From contig OZ023213.1 of assembly GCA_963995525.1 (NCBI GenBank), forward strand, positions 45,510,294 to 45,574,293: a DNA stretch of 64,000 nt, given 5' to 3'. Position numbers and translations under genes: made by a program. Shown piece by piece: positions 39,601 through 49,900 of the stretch (positions within the stretch are counted from its first letter, which is position 1; each line of letters begins with the position of its first letter). The notes beneath the pieces are model-generated. The model was given only the letters and a program-made list of their open reading frames with translations, did no database searches and was not told the origin of the DNA. The DNA is from Escarpia spicata. Lineage: Eukaryota > Annelida > Polychaeta > Sabellida > Siboglinidae.

Positions 39601-40479
39601 ATGACTGTTACATAAGTGCTTGTGGGGCGTGGTATCTCTGTCAGATGACTGTTACATAAATGCGTGTGGGGCGTGGTAACTCTGTCAGATGACTGTTACA
39701 TAACTGCGTGTGGGGTGTGGTAACTCTGTCAGATGACTGTTACATAAGTGCGTGTGGGGTGTGGTAACTCTGTCAGATGACTGTTACATAAGTGCTTGTG
39801 GGGCGTGGTAACTCTGTCAGATGACTGTTACATAAGTGCTTGTGGGGCGTGGTAACTCTGTCAGATGACTGTTACATAAGTGCGTGTGGGGCGTGGTAAC
39901 TCTGTCAGATGACTGTTACATAAGTGCGTGTGGGTCGTGGTAACTCTGTCAGATGACTGTTACATAAGTGCTTGTGGGGTGTGGCAACTCTATCAGATGA
40001 CTGTTACATAAGTGCGTTTGGGGTGTGGCAACTCTGTCAGATGACTGTTACATAAGTGCGTGTGGGGTGTGGCAACTCTGTCAGATGACTGTTACATAAG
40101 TGCGTGTGGGGTGTGGCAACTCTGTCAGATGACTGTTACATAAATGCGTGTGGGGTGTGGCAACTCTGTCCGATGACTGTTACTCTATTACATAAGCATG
40201 TGTGGGGTGTGTTTGCAGGAGGGCGTTGCGACGTGGGGTGGTACGTCGTTCTCCCAGGACCAGGACGGTCATATCGCCCACAAGTTCCGCAAGCTGATGG
40301 GGATGAAGGAGGGAGAGGAGGAGGAGGAGGAGGAACACCCGCCCAACGAGGAGCAGCAACTGAAGCAACAGCAGCTCTTCGACCAGCTTGATAAGGACTA
40401 CGAGTTCGCACGCATGACGACGCACACCCACCGCGGCATCGGGCTCGGGTTCCAGTCGCTTGGGCTCCCAGATAACTAG
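24631..40479 (+). CDS. RSRC2: RSRC2 homologue, SR-type splicing-associated protein
   Basis: Gene-level span of nine coding exons: 24631-24699, 28645-29431, 30840-30913, 32458-32694, 33700-34001, 34709-34938, 37224-37357, 37836-37964, 40219-40479. All phases agree, giving about 740 residues. The N-terminal half is acidic and Ser-rich, the middle carries RS/RGRRS repeats, and the C-terminal part holds the diagnostic stretches. These are KVTPQQALLQTMAAMHQK, VAVPKYYNPAAVNPLKYAEQ and HKFRKLMGMKEGEE, ending with ARMTTHTHRGIGLGF. They align in order with human RSRC2, including its SMAP-type C-terminal region. RSRC2 is nuclear and associated with pre-mRNA processing; its exact role is poorly known. 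The N-terminal region is far longer than in the human protein (about 434 residues). Exon 1 is inferred. Splice-site minisatellites occupy three introns. Confidence 0.88.
24700..28644 (+). other. RSRC2 intron 1
   Basis: AT-rich. At about 25365-25900 the words ttgaccta, attaattgacct and aattaatta recur irregularly, a decayed short-period repeat. A CpG-richer patch at 26700-27180 could be an alternative promoter or a separate small exon (for example ATG 26948, MPRSKRKRS...), but nothing firm can be assigned. Confidence 0.5.
28645..29431 (+). CDS. RSRC2: RSRC2 exon 2, acidic Ser-rich
   Basis: Acceptor cttgttgtag, donor gtaatt, 787 bp, ends with one base of the next codon. Encodes LAAEWEAFESLLGGSAF, then a Lys/Arg patch (GKRARKRGQRKSS), then a long Ser/Asp-rich tract (SLSSDSDSSNSSYSPS, DSSDSSENSP). 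It ends ERLLKIAEENCTG. The serine tract looks like a CK2/SR-kinase target region. Confidence 0.85.
29432..30839 (+). other. RSRC2 intron 2 with dispersed repeat
   Basis: Contains dispersed repeat family A at about 29785-29930 (gcattggttcaaac, ttgctagatggcccactg) and a tail-like piece near 30775 (aggactttgtgaactgatgc). The rest is unassigned AT-rich DNA. Confidence 0.5.
30840..30913 (+). CDS. RSRC2: RSRC2 exon 3
   Basis: Acceptor ttttcttcag, donor gtgggt, 74 bp, phases 1 to 0. Encodes EVSKADQVRRGRDISSSRS then PSPYK, the start of the RS-rich region. Confidence 0.75.
32458..32694 (+). CDS. RSRC2: RSRC2 exon 4, RS domain
   Basis: Acceptor ccaacag, donor gtacgt, 237 bp, phase 0 to 0. Encodes RSELKGKHRRGSRSRSRSRD and a dense Arg/Ser region ending ERRRRLSS. 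Its last nine bases plus the donor form the start of the 61-bp tandem repeat that follows. Confidence 0.88.
32686..33295 (+). repeat. 61-bp minisatellite, 10 full copies, built on the exon 4 donor
   Basis: Unit starts cttagtagtgtacgtgtcat and ends cacactaataggatga. The first copy begins with the last nine coding bases of RSRC2 exon 4 (cttagtagt), directly followed by the donor gtacgt. Unit starts fall every 61 bases (32686, 32747 ... 33235), and a partial eleventh decays at 33296. I see no differences between copies. Ten consecutive candidate 5' splice sites therefore lie in a row. Confidence 0.97.
33296..33699 (+). other. Rest of RSRC2 intron 4
   Basis: Unique AT-rich sequence ending in the acceptor tctgctgttttag at 33699. 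Nothing else was recognised. Confidence 0.5.
33700..34001 (+). CDS. RSRC2: RSRC2 exon 5, RGRRS repeats
   Basis: 302 bp, phase 0 to 2, donor gtatgc. Encodes TTDDKDVTKSDHKKSP, then near-perfect tandem SRSRGRR units from 21-bp DNA repeats (ggtcacggggtcgacggagc, several copies), then GRGRHYSPPTHSHGFEGYS. The coding repeats probably vary in number between alleles without frame disruption, because the unit is a multiple of three. Confidence 0.88.
34002..34708 (+). other. RSRC2 intron 5
   Basis: AT-rich, with a G/A-rich stretch at about 34600-34685 (gagggggagacagagtgag) just 5' of the acceptor ctctgtgcccag. No gene. Confidence 0.5.
34709..34938 (+). CDS. RSRC2: RSRC2 exon 6
   Basis: 230 bp, phases 2 to 1, donor gtaagt. 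Encodes KWKKKRPLEKGRNCMMRSPS, then RLTFKESLLQQLMKLQKDAN and LDPSTLEAL. The Leu/Gln/Lys stretch is a probable helix matching the coiled-coil part of RSRC2. The 3' end of this exon is copied in the downstream minisatellite. Confidence 0.85.
34905..36372 (+). repeat. 131-bp minisatellite derived from the exon 6 donor
   Basis: Exon 6 ends ...ctcgaccccagcactctag + aggcactcg with donor gtaagt. From 34960 on, the intron repeats ctcgaccccagcactctaga + ggcacttg, followed by gtaagt or gtaaat. A paired half-unit, cccttgatcccaacacccag + tgctatagagacactc, alternates with it. The mature unit is 131 bp (ttaaacc/at start points at 35341, 35472, 35603, 35734). About eight full units plus shorter early variants end near 36372. 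Several copies keep a consensus donor. Confidence 0.95.
36373..37223 (+). other. Rest of RSRC2 intron 6
   Basis: AT-rich, then pyrimidine-rich at 36975-37140. Ends in the acceptor tctgtcgacag. No further feature. Confidence 0.5.
37224..37357 (+). CDS. RSRC2: RSRC2 exon 7
   Basis: 134 bp, phases 1 to 0, donor gttcct. Encodes AAHEKPSSLPLNSSNPLLAM then AAGDKVTPQQALLQTMAAMH, matching the human TQVTPQIAMAAQMAALQ region. Confidence 0.85.
37836..37964 (+). CDS. RSRC2: RSRC2 exon 8
   Basis: 129 bp, phase 0 to 0, acceptor cgtgttgcag, donor gtgggt. Encodes GVAVPKYYNPAAVNPLKYAE then QMQKRKLLW, the most conserved stretch of RSRC2. Confidence 0.93.
37965..38589 (+). other. 5' part of RSRC2 intron 8
   Basis: AT-rich unique DNA before the 44-bp array. 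No feature recognised. Confidence 0.5.
38590..40197 (+). repeat. 44-bp minisatellite, about 36 copies, ending at a 3' splice site
   Basis: Unit gttacataagtgcgtgtggg + gcgtggtaactctgtcagat + gact, with t/c variants in the tgtggggYgtggYaac part. The final half-unit, cataagcatgtgtggggtgt, runs to within about seven bases of the terminal acceptor (gtttgcag at 40218). It occupies most of the last intron. Confidence 0.96.
40219..40479 (+). CDS. RSRC2: RSRC2 terminal exon 9
   Basis: Acceptor tgtttgcag; stop TAG at 40477-40479. Encodes EGVATWGGTSFSQDQDGH, then KFRKLMGMKEGE, a run of seven Glu, a Gln/Glu-rich helix, and YEFARMTTHTHRGIGLGFQS. This is the SMAP-type (small acidic protein-like) C-terminal domain shared by RSRC2. 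The other-strand frames here are shadows. Confidence 0.93.
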   Translation, partial: EGVATWGGTSFSQDQDGHIAHKFRKLMGMKEGEEEEEEEHPPNEEQQLKQQQLFDQLDKDYEFARMTTHTHRGIGLGFQSLGLPDN

Positions 40480-41235
40480 CAGTCACTTGTGGTCACTTCA
40501 GTCGCCATCCTCTCGAACCAGGACATCGGTGCCAAATCGGCCAATCATAATGTGTTACATGATTGTGGAATTAACCGACCTTGTGCCCGTCACAATTTTT
40601 TATTTGGGGTCTGCATTGTCGCTAGCCGGATGCGTAACAACAGGGATTGTTCTGTTGTACCGGATGACGACAGCAATTGGGGCGAAGTATGAATGATTCA
40701 GTACACATTCATATGTTGTGTGTAAATGTCATGGCTAGTGAAATGCCACTACCACACTTGAGGGGATGTCGTCGTGGTTACTGGTGTGACACGCTGTCAC
40801 ATCTAGTTCACAAGTTCATCTTTACGGTCTGATGTTCCAAGGAACTTCTTCAGACTGGACAGAATCTTGCGCAGTCGTCTGCAGATTACCATGTGATAAT
40901 TGGTACCCGCTGAATCTTCTCCCGTCGCTGGGTGACTGTTCTTTTATCTTATCTCTCTTTGACAATGTTATTATTATTTGTGTGAGACGATATTTCCTGG
41001 TTGTTATTATATACCGACTGTGTATCCAGGTGACGAAGGTGCTTGTAGACACAGCTTCATTCACCTGCATTATGTTGTAATTAGTGTCAAGGTCAAGGTC
41101 TCTCTGACCGTACGAGGCTACTTGAGGTGGTTACAGTTGCAGATCTGCCATGTGAAATACAACTTGTCAAAATGTTACACCACTTTGGATTATCAGGGGC
41201 TGTCTTTTATGAATAAAACTACGTACCCTGGTAAC
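40480..41235 (+). other. RSRC2: RSRC2 3' UTR
   Basis: Non-coding tail between the stop and the first good polyadenylation signal. It carries the gtcaaggtcaaggtc motif at about 41085. Short frames inside have no conservation signal. Confidence 0.6.
41212..41217 (+). terminator. Polyadenylation signal AATAAA for RSRC2
   Basis: A canonical aataaa 733 bp after the RSRC2 stop, followed within 40 bases by a T/G-rich stretch (gtaactttgttgtgtta). Confidence 0.6.
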
Positions 41236-42855
41236 TTTGTTGTGTTATCTTGTGAATAGAGTACGTTTTTATTATTTCTTTATTATTTGTCATTTGCGTA
41301 AAGAAGGCACCCTGCCCTCTGACCGCCAAGATCTGCATTTGACATTCTCATGTGAAAACACATTAGCAATGAGGCGCTCTTTAATGTCGAGATTTGAAAT
41401 GTTTGACAAGAATAACTGTATAGGTCAAGGGGTGATATGGCGGGTAGATAGGACATTTTTTTAATGCATAATTAATATAATGTTTTGTGCCCACTTTTAA
41501 GAGGTCACACTGAATAACAATATGTTGAATTTTTTTCTTCCACACCCCCATTTCCATGTCAACAATCAAAGATTGCTGCCGGATAGGAAAAATATAGCAT
41601 AATTTGGAAACATTGTAGCTCCTCCAATAATGTAGTAATCGATGTAATTCTTTCTATTTCTCATTTACAACTGACGCTATGCAATGTCGAAGAGATATTT
41701 TGTGTTATCATTATTTAATATTAAAAATATATATTTAAATTTTGTTGGTAAAATATCCATATTTTCCATTACAACTACCACGTTCATCCAATAACTCTAA
41801 AATAAACAAAAGATATATCTTTGACATTGCATAGAGAAGATAGCAAGGAACACATCAGTCAAAATGTCATCAATGTAGCATCATTAGTTCTAGAGATATG
41901 ATGTTTCTGAATTGGAAAAACACCAGTTTTCACAAACGGGTGTAAACGGCTGTCAAAGATTGGGTGATGGGGTTTATTGCATGACAGAAATGCACTTTAT
42001 CCATGATTATAAGTTACTTAGAGGTATGTAGATATTATAAAAGTGATCTTTATTAATAGGAAACAAACTGCTATCAAAATACAGCAGAAACACATTTTGA
42101 GTATTTTTGTCAAAAGTGTAATTTTAGCAGCACAGTGTCTCTCTTTAAAAAGATCTTGTGACTAGTAGGGCAGTAAAGCAGTGTGGATTTGGGATGTCCA
42201 CGAAGACTCGATCACCATTAAATATGAAGCAAATTAAACAGACACATAATAATGGAGGCATTCAACCAACTAACTTATGCTTATAAATATATATTTTAAC
42301 GCAATATAATCGTGCTATTACAATTACTGTGTCCTACAATACTTGGGAGTAACGGTGATCAATAGCAACAAGGTACACATTCGAAGCAGTATGTTTATAC
42401 ATTATATATACAATTATGTTTGTATCTATACACTGTACACAGGTGTGGTAGATAATATCTATCATCAATATCGTAGCATTAGAATATCTTGCATCATCAC
42501 CATCACCACAATTATTACCATCGCATGCATAAGGGATGGTCTCGGAAGTTTGCAGTCCAAAAATGTGCGTTTTGTATTTGTTCATATTCCATAATACACC
42601 ACAATCACCGGTCTTCAGAATTGGATAACACAATTGTTTTGATTGATTTCTTATGTGAAATGTGGTGATGACCCGACCACTTGCCACTACCCACCAATAG
42701 GTCACAGGCTATTGAGGTCTCGCAAACGCCTTGCAATGGTTTGTACAACTACCAGGATTAGGGCCAAGTACATCCGATTGAGTACAATTCCAATTATTAG
42801 GAAGAAGTACTTTGAAACAATGTATCAAGTACAAGTTGCGTTTCAGTCGTGATTG
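41236..42855. other. Convergent intergenic region
   Basis: Between the RSRC2 and UBE3B 3' ends. AT-rich. Frames on both strands lack motifs. Part of it may be UBE3B 3' UTR on the minus strand (tttatt, aataaa in reverse, near 42048). Confidence 0.4.
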
Positions 42856-43031
42856 GGACCACTAGTAGTATGTCATTGGACCACTAGTAGTATGTCATTG
42901 GACCACTAGTAGTATGTCATTGGACCACTAGTAGTATGTCATTGGACCACTAGTAGTATTTCATTGGACCACTAGTAGTATGTCATTGGACCACTAGTAG
43001 TATGTCATTGGACCACTAGTAGTATGTCATT
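42856..43031. repeat. 22-bp minisatellite, 8 copies
   Basis: Unit ggaccactagtagtatgtca + tt, exact at 22-bp spacing apart from one tttcatt variant near 42959. It lies 0.8-0.9 kb downstream of the UBE3B stop. Confidence 0.95.
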
Positions 43032-43795
43032 GCCCTTATTTGGTTTGCAGTCATCAAGGTGATCTGCCATTTTGGCTATACACAACTGAATGTTATGCAG
43101 TATTTTAACGGATAATGACAACTCGAGTATAGCCCGTTGCTAGGATACGAGACCGGATGTCACGTAACTGCTAATCGTCCCAATGATCAACAATAATAGC
43201 ATTATCCATGTGTCAGTTATTATTTTTTAGAAAATATATTAATTGTAGATGTAATCCGGAATCACACTGGCAAAACAGTAGAGAAATATTATACTGTATT
43301 TGAAATACACTCTAGTTATATACTTGAAATGTCCATATTTCTACAAGTACAACTGAAGTACTTAAACAAGTACCTTATTTGTTCTATTAGGCATATAGTG
43401 TGCTTAACAAATATTTGAGACTTGAAAATATATCAAATTTTGCATTTCAATACGCAAAAGGGGTTCCTCGGTAAAGCTAAAGCCATCTCAGCAGACGTGA
43501 CCTGCAAGCCATTTATGCATCAGGACATTGTTAAGTCTGATAATTTAGGTGAACCTTCCAATATTTGTCTCATCTCTGAACTTTGAATCTAGTGTGACAT
43601 TAGTAGAACTTAAATTACAGCGATGGATTGAACAGTCAAGGTTGGCCTTGTAGATGACTTACTGTGTGAGATGCTGCTAAAAGGGGGTGTATGCTAATTA
43701 GGGCATGTACACTTAATAGAACGAATACGGTACTTGTGTACAAGTACTTGACCGTAACCCTGACAACCACCCCCACCACAACCAGCTACCCTGTA

Positions 43796-43987
43796 TCACG
43801 ACAGCTCGAACCCTGTGTTACTGTTGATGGCGTATCGCAGTTTTTCCCGCAGCGTACTCTTGCGTTGGTAGTTGGGTAGTTTGAGCAGATTGAAACAGGT
43901 CGACGACGTTGGAAGTCGACTCACTGGCTCCGTCTTGTGGATGTTGAAGAAACCTTTGAGAACGCTGCCAACTGTGTCTCCCGTATC
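43796..43987 (-). CDS. UBE3B: UBE3B terminal exon, catalytic cysteine
   Basis: Acceptor tttcatgcag, 64 codons including the stop TGA at 43796-43798. Encodes [18 protein letters not shown], then [16 protein letters not shown] with the active-site Cys at codon 43895-43897, then [18 protein letters not shown]. This is the C-lobe end of the HECT domain. Confidence 0.96.
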   Translation of the reverse strand, partial: DTGDTVGSVLKGFFNIHKTEPVSRLPTSSTCFNLLKLPNYQRKSTLREKLRYAINSNTGFELS

Positions 43988-46900
43988 CTGCATGAAATGG
44001 AGACAACCATTTTATTTGTTGTAAAAAGGTATGTTTTTATATAGCGCAATATACAGACCTCAGGACTACTCAAAGCACTTTACACTTTACTCCCTGGGAG
44101 ACCTGTTCAATCGAACACCATCTCGACTTCTCTGGGAAGCATCCAGCTACGCAGCAATTAATGCGCAAAGACTTTTCGTACACAAAAATCCACCAATGTC
44201 TATAGCCAGGTACTCATTCATACAGCCGAGTGAACTGGAGCAACGTAGAGTGAACAAACTTACCCAAGGTTCAACACTGCAGCACATTGCATTCGAATCT
44301 GGGTCGAGAGTCTGAAGCTCTATCCACTGCCCCACTGTGCTCCACAACATTGTATAATTTGATGTTTAGTAGTTGGCTGCTTGTACCATGCAGACTAAAT
44401 TGATACCTTGATTCAATATCTGTTCGTCATTTATTTATAATATTGTTTGTAACAGCTTGGGGAAATGAAAAGACACTATCAAAACCTCATCGTTAACAGA
44501 ATGAAAAAGATAAAAATGAATTTTTGACTTACATTAGAACAAAGGAGACATTTGTGATAGGGCAGTACCGTTGTTGTTCATAGAATGGAGACCGTGTAAA
44601 CTGAACTTTGATTGACATGTTATGGGGTCTGTTTCAGTGACTATCTTATCAGCTCATAAGCCCAATGTTCTTCTTTAAAATCTATTTAACTTCAGTGATC
44701 TTGCATAATGTAGTCTCTGGAGCATCACTGATTTTTGCCAATTTTAAGGAGTTTACACCGTCACCAATTTACCTATAGTTTTATGAACATACCAGGCATT
44801 CGTCTGACTGCTTTTTACGGCAAGTGTTTGCGTCTTTTCATGATTTCATGACTTTTTAAGTTTGCTGTTTGCACCTGTGTGACACTACCATGCTGGTGCA
44901 GTCATGCACAACCACTGCTGTTTACAAATCAAGTGTGGTCAAGACAAGCATGACAACATTCACTGCAGAATGCCTGCATTGTTTCCGCCCCTGCAGAGAC
45001 ACCCGTCTCAACAATGCTGCCTGGAGAGCAGCATGTAATGCAGGGGTGGCACTCCACCGACCCACCCACCGGGGCTGCCGTGGGGGTGCCCACAAGCAAC
45101 GGCATATACCGGTAATTACAACAACACGACCGGTAACCTTTACCAAGCCGAACAGTACGACCAGACCATCGACGGTCAACTTGTCTGCTGCATTCTCAAC
45201 ACGCAACCTAATCCGCGTCACGACGAATGGTGCGACTAGACCATCGACGATCAACTTGTCTGCTGCACTCCTGAAAGCTCGATCTGTCCGAAATAAAGCC
45301 ACCACCATTAATGAATTTGTAACAGATCATGATATTGATATACTTGCGATTACCGAGACTTGGATGAAGAAGTCTAGCGACAAACCAATAATTGCGGAAT
45401 TAACGCCGACTGGTTACACTTGTATCAACGGACCACGTGTTACGGGTCGGGGAGGAGGTGTGGCCATCTTACACAGAAACACATTATCGTCCAAGCTGAT
45501 TCCTTCATCGAACTATGTTTCATTTGAACTGATGGGCTTGCAGCTCACTGGTGACTTTTCCAGGAAATTTAACTTGTACACGTTATACCGGCCACCGGCG
45601 TCTACAAAGACTGTGTTTTACATGGAACGTGAGCAGCTTTTTACAGAGTTGTCATTATGTGTGATTCCTTCCTGCATTGTCGGTGATTTTAACATCAAAT
45701 ATGACGTGGAAACTGAAAAACGACCACTACTTGAGCTACTCAATTCTGTCATCCTTGTCCAGGACGTCAGTGAAGCCACACATTCAGCTGGTCACACACT
45801 GGATTTCGTAATTACGCACAATGACGATAATCTTGTCACCGCAGTGCAAGTCGTTCCGTTATCAATATCTGATCATCACGTCGTGCGCTGTATCATTGAT
45901 GCCAGCAGACCACCCAAGACATCAACAGAAATACTCAAACGTAACTACCGCTCGTTTGACGCTGACACATTCAACCATGACGTAAGAACATGACGTGTGA
46001 TTTGCTAGCCGCTGCTGCATTAACATAAAACGCTGTGGAACTTGTGTCACGCTACAACACTGACTTAATGAAAGTCATAGACAAGCACGCGCCTGTACGC
46101 CCGACTATCCTCCGAGGCCACAAACCCAATCCTTGGAATAACAGTGACATTGACGATGCGAGAAGACAACGGCGTAAAATGGAGTTGTTGTGGAGGCGTT
46201 CGAAACTGGAAGTTCATCGCCAAATGTTTGTTGCTGCACGTGATGAGTGCAATAACATTATATCTCTCACAAAGACGAAGTACTACCAGGACAAGTTGCT
46301 AAATGCTGACAACAAGAACCTCTTTAAAATCGTCAGTTCTCTCAGTGGGAAGCCACCACTTGCGTACCCAGAACATACCTGCGCAATTGATTGCTGCAAT
46401 GCATTTTCCGTCTATTTTGAAACTAAGGTTGCCGGAATTCGAAATGAGTTACACGTTGCCCGACAGCGCATCACGCCGCCGCACGAACCGCGTTGCTATG
46501 TGACGCCGATTGACAGTTTCACACCAACAACAGTTTGTGAAGTAACATCTATCATCAGAGCGAAGTGTAAAACGTCTACACTTGATCCTCTGTCCTCTGA
46601 TCATATAAAGCAGAACATTGACACACTTGCTATAACTGCTGCCAGTATAACAAACGCGTGCCTAACGGAAGGAGAAATGCCGCTTGATTTGAAGCGTGCT
46701 CTTGTGCACCCATTATTAAAGAAACAATCTCTGTGCAAAGACATGATAAGCAACTACCGCCCAGTCAGCCATCTATCGCAACTCTCAAAGATAATTGAAA
46801 AGGTGGTGGCCACCAGACTGAATACTCACTTGGTCAATCAAGCACTGACTGATCCTCTTCCTCTTGGTAAACGAAATTAGGACGGCCCTTGACCGTAGAC

Positions 46901-49900
46901 AAGGCACTGTCGTCATGCTCATTGACCTAAGCGCTGCGTTCGATACGATCGACCACACAATACTTCTCAATCGTCTACAACGGCGGTATGGCCTCGCCGG
47001 AGTTGTATTACGCTGGGTTGAGTTGTACCTTTGTGATCGCAGGCAAAGTGTTGTTGTCGGTAGCGCAACTTCAAGAGAAACGACTCTGCACATTGGTGTA
47101 CCGCAGGGATCAGTGTTAGGTCCACTGCTGTTTTCTTTATATGTGCAGCCGATCGGTGACATCATTCGTAACCATAATGTGAAGTATCACCATTATGCCG
47201 ATGACTTACAATTGTTATGTAATTTTGACTTGAATGTCATTTCTCTTACTACCGCGGTGCATCGTGTCGAGCAGTGCATCGACGACATCAAATCCTGGAT
47301 GACGTTCAACTACTTGCTGATGAATGATGCAAAAACCGAGGTTCTACCGGTTGTTCCCAGGTCGGCATCTGATTTGGTTGCTGGACTGCATGTGCGCGTT
47401 GGATCTGAAGTCGTTTATGCCGCGGAATGTGTGAGAGATTTTGGTGTCTACTTAGATAAACATCTTGACATGACGGTGCAGGTTTCTCGTACCATTAGTA
47501 CCTGTACACTGCATTTACGTAACATCGGCCAAATTCACCGTTACCTGCCACAATCGACAGCAGAACGAGTTGTAAATGCAATGATAACATCACGCTTAGA
47601 TTACTGCAATTCGCTTCTGTTTGGCACTTCTGCCAAGAACATCGGCAGGCTGCAGCGACTGCAGAATGCTGCTGTTCATCTAATAACTCGGCGTGCATGA
47701 TGCGACAGTGCGGTACCACTACTGTGCCAACTCCACTGGCTGCCTGTCCAGCAACGCATTACTTATAAAATAGCTGAACTCACGTATAAAGCATTAAATG
47801 CTGAACTATCGCCACCTTATATGCAGTCACTTGTGTCACCTCACAAACCAGCCAGACATCTCCGTTCTGCTGATGGTAATAATCTTGTTGTTGAAAGAGC
47901 CCGAACCAAAGCTGGTGAATGCTCATTCGTTCATGCTGCCGCTACAGTATGGAATAATCTACCAACTACTGTTACTTCCAAAGCCTCCCTGCAATCCTTC
48001 AAGGCAGCCTTAAAAACTTACCTTTTCATTATGGCGTATTCTGCTTGAAAGACCACAGAAAATTTTTATTCTGTTATTCAGATTTTTATCTTGATCTTCT
48101 TAACAGCAGAAATAACATTTTAACTACTTACTTTACCATGAGAATTGTTTTCTTTTTAATCTATTTATGTTTACACGACATTACTATCTTAATTGTTTTT
48201 ACTTTTATATTTAATTTGTTAAATTTTTACTATTTATATTTTAGTTTTATGTAAAGCGCTATGAACGCTATGGATATGGCGCTATATAAAATCAAGATTA
48301 TTATAATGAAAACTATCAACACTAGGGTACGCCACCGGGACACTTTCGCTGGTGTATCACTGAAATAGTGTCCTCTGTGGCAGCAGCTTTTTGTATTTTT
48401 AAATCACTCAAGTTTAACAATGGATTCTAATTAATGATGAATTTTCCTTCCGAGCTTCCTGTCTTAGTAAAACAGTTCCGTGATTAAACTACATCTTTGG
48501 ACACAACAACCGATTCCCTTTCTTACCTGGTCGTCGCTCACTTCCACACATCGGATTGAAAATGGCGGTTCAAGGTGAGCAAAACCCAGCAGAGGAGACT
48601 TGGAGCAACTCGTGACGAACTACAACAGAGAAGGACCAGTTAGACACACTAGGGGGCGCTATAGTCACACTTTTATTAATCTAATACTATATTTATTAGG
48701 ATATACTGTACATTTTTTCTTCTGGTTTCCTATGAACGATTTGGTCAGGATATAAGATTAGTAATACTAAACTCTCGAGGACAATAGAGTCACAAACCAG
48801 GGGACAAGATTAGGGGCAACACACTTAAATTCCTTGTGCATAGATTTTCCAGAACCAAAACAGATATGTCCTTACTGTTAAAAGTAGTCTCTACTGCCCT
48901 CAGTGCGATGTTCTAGGTTAACAGTGGCGCCACATGGTGGAGAGACACAATACAAAATCACAGCCTAGGTGCAAGATAAAACAGATTGTTTCTACGATAA
49001 AGTAGACATCTTGCTAGGACACTGCGCCGTAGTACCTTGAGGAAAGCGCCTTTCTCTTCCTGTGTGAAGTCTCGCTTCAGAATGTCCCACAACCAGCTGA
49101 TCACACGGTGGTTGTCATGGAAACCACCGTAATAATGTGTGTGTCTTCTGCAGGGGACAAAATAAACATGGTTATCTCGGTGGAAAATATTTAGAACAAA
49201 AATGTACATAGTTGAAACGATCCCAAACAGTGAGTGGGAGATGACGGAGATATTATTGAGATGTTATAAAATAGTAATAAATATGTATTACACCGTTGAC
49301 ATAAAACAGTCATTGTTCAAACTAACAAATATGATGACATCATCCAGCAAGCATTGTTTCCTGCAAACATTGTTCCTGTATTTTTCGTTTATAATTTAGA
49401 AATGGTAAATATACTATGATTAAAATAAAAGTACAATATTATAAAATTAGATGTAGTTGAGGTTGATAAGTTAAGAAAATTGTGGCATCTTAGTTATAAA
49501 TACAAACCATCGTACACTAACTTACACCTCACCCACACACAACCAATGAAGGGCAATCACAGTATCTCGATCTTACACTCGTTTCCATCGACCATTTCAT
49601 TTTTACTGTCACTAATTACAGCACTGCAGAAGACAATCATTTCCTGGTAAATAGTAAGTAATGCATGGTGCCATCTAGAAAATATCTCGCCATTAAATGT
49701 ATCTACTGAAAAAAGTAAATAACTGCCTTTGTGTTTATTTAAATACATCACCAGTTGGTACGTTCGAGGTCCATGGTCCATGTGGGTGTGAATGAACAGA
49801 GAAATAGGGAAACCATTGCACCTGGGTGGAGATATACTTTCCTGCTTCTAAGGCCAACTTACCTCTTAGTATACAGATATTTCCGATGAGGTAACCAATG

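Larger units (their letters stand above)
44869..48308 (+). mobile_element. CR1/L2-type LINE, decayed copy
   Basis: An APE-type endonuclease is followed by reverse transcriptase and a conserved C-terminal domain ([20 protein letters not shown]). A 3' end with aagcgctatgaacg and ggcgctatataaaatc is typical of CR1/L2-like elements in marine animals. The coding region is split by frameshifts and stops (listed separately). The 5' boundary is uncertain and no target-site duplication was identified. It lies antisense in the UBE3B last intron. Confidence 0.85.
43988..48526 (-). other. UBE3B last intron (4.5 kb)
   Basis: Separates the exon ending VEVSDDQ from the catalytic-Cys exon. It contains a tRNA-derived SINE (44042-44343) and a decayed CR1/L2-like LINE (about 44869-48308) lying antisense to UBE3B. 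Confidence 0.85.

Noticed and set aside
40136..40486. Minus-strand frames over the last RSRC2 exon
   Set aside because: Shadow of the purine-rich Glu/Gln coding sequence.
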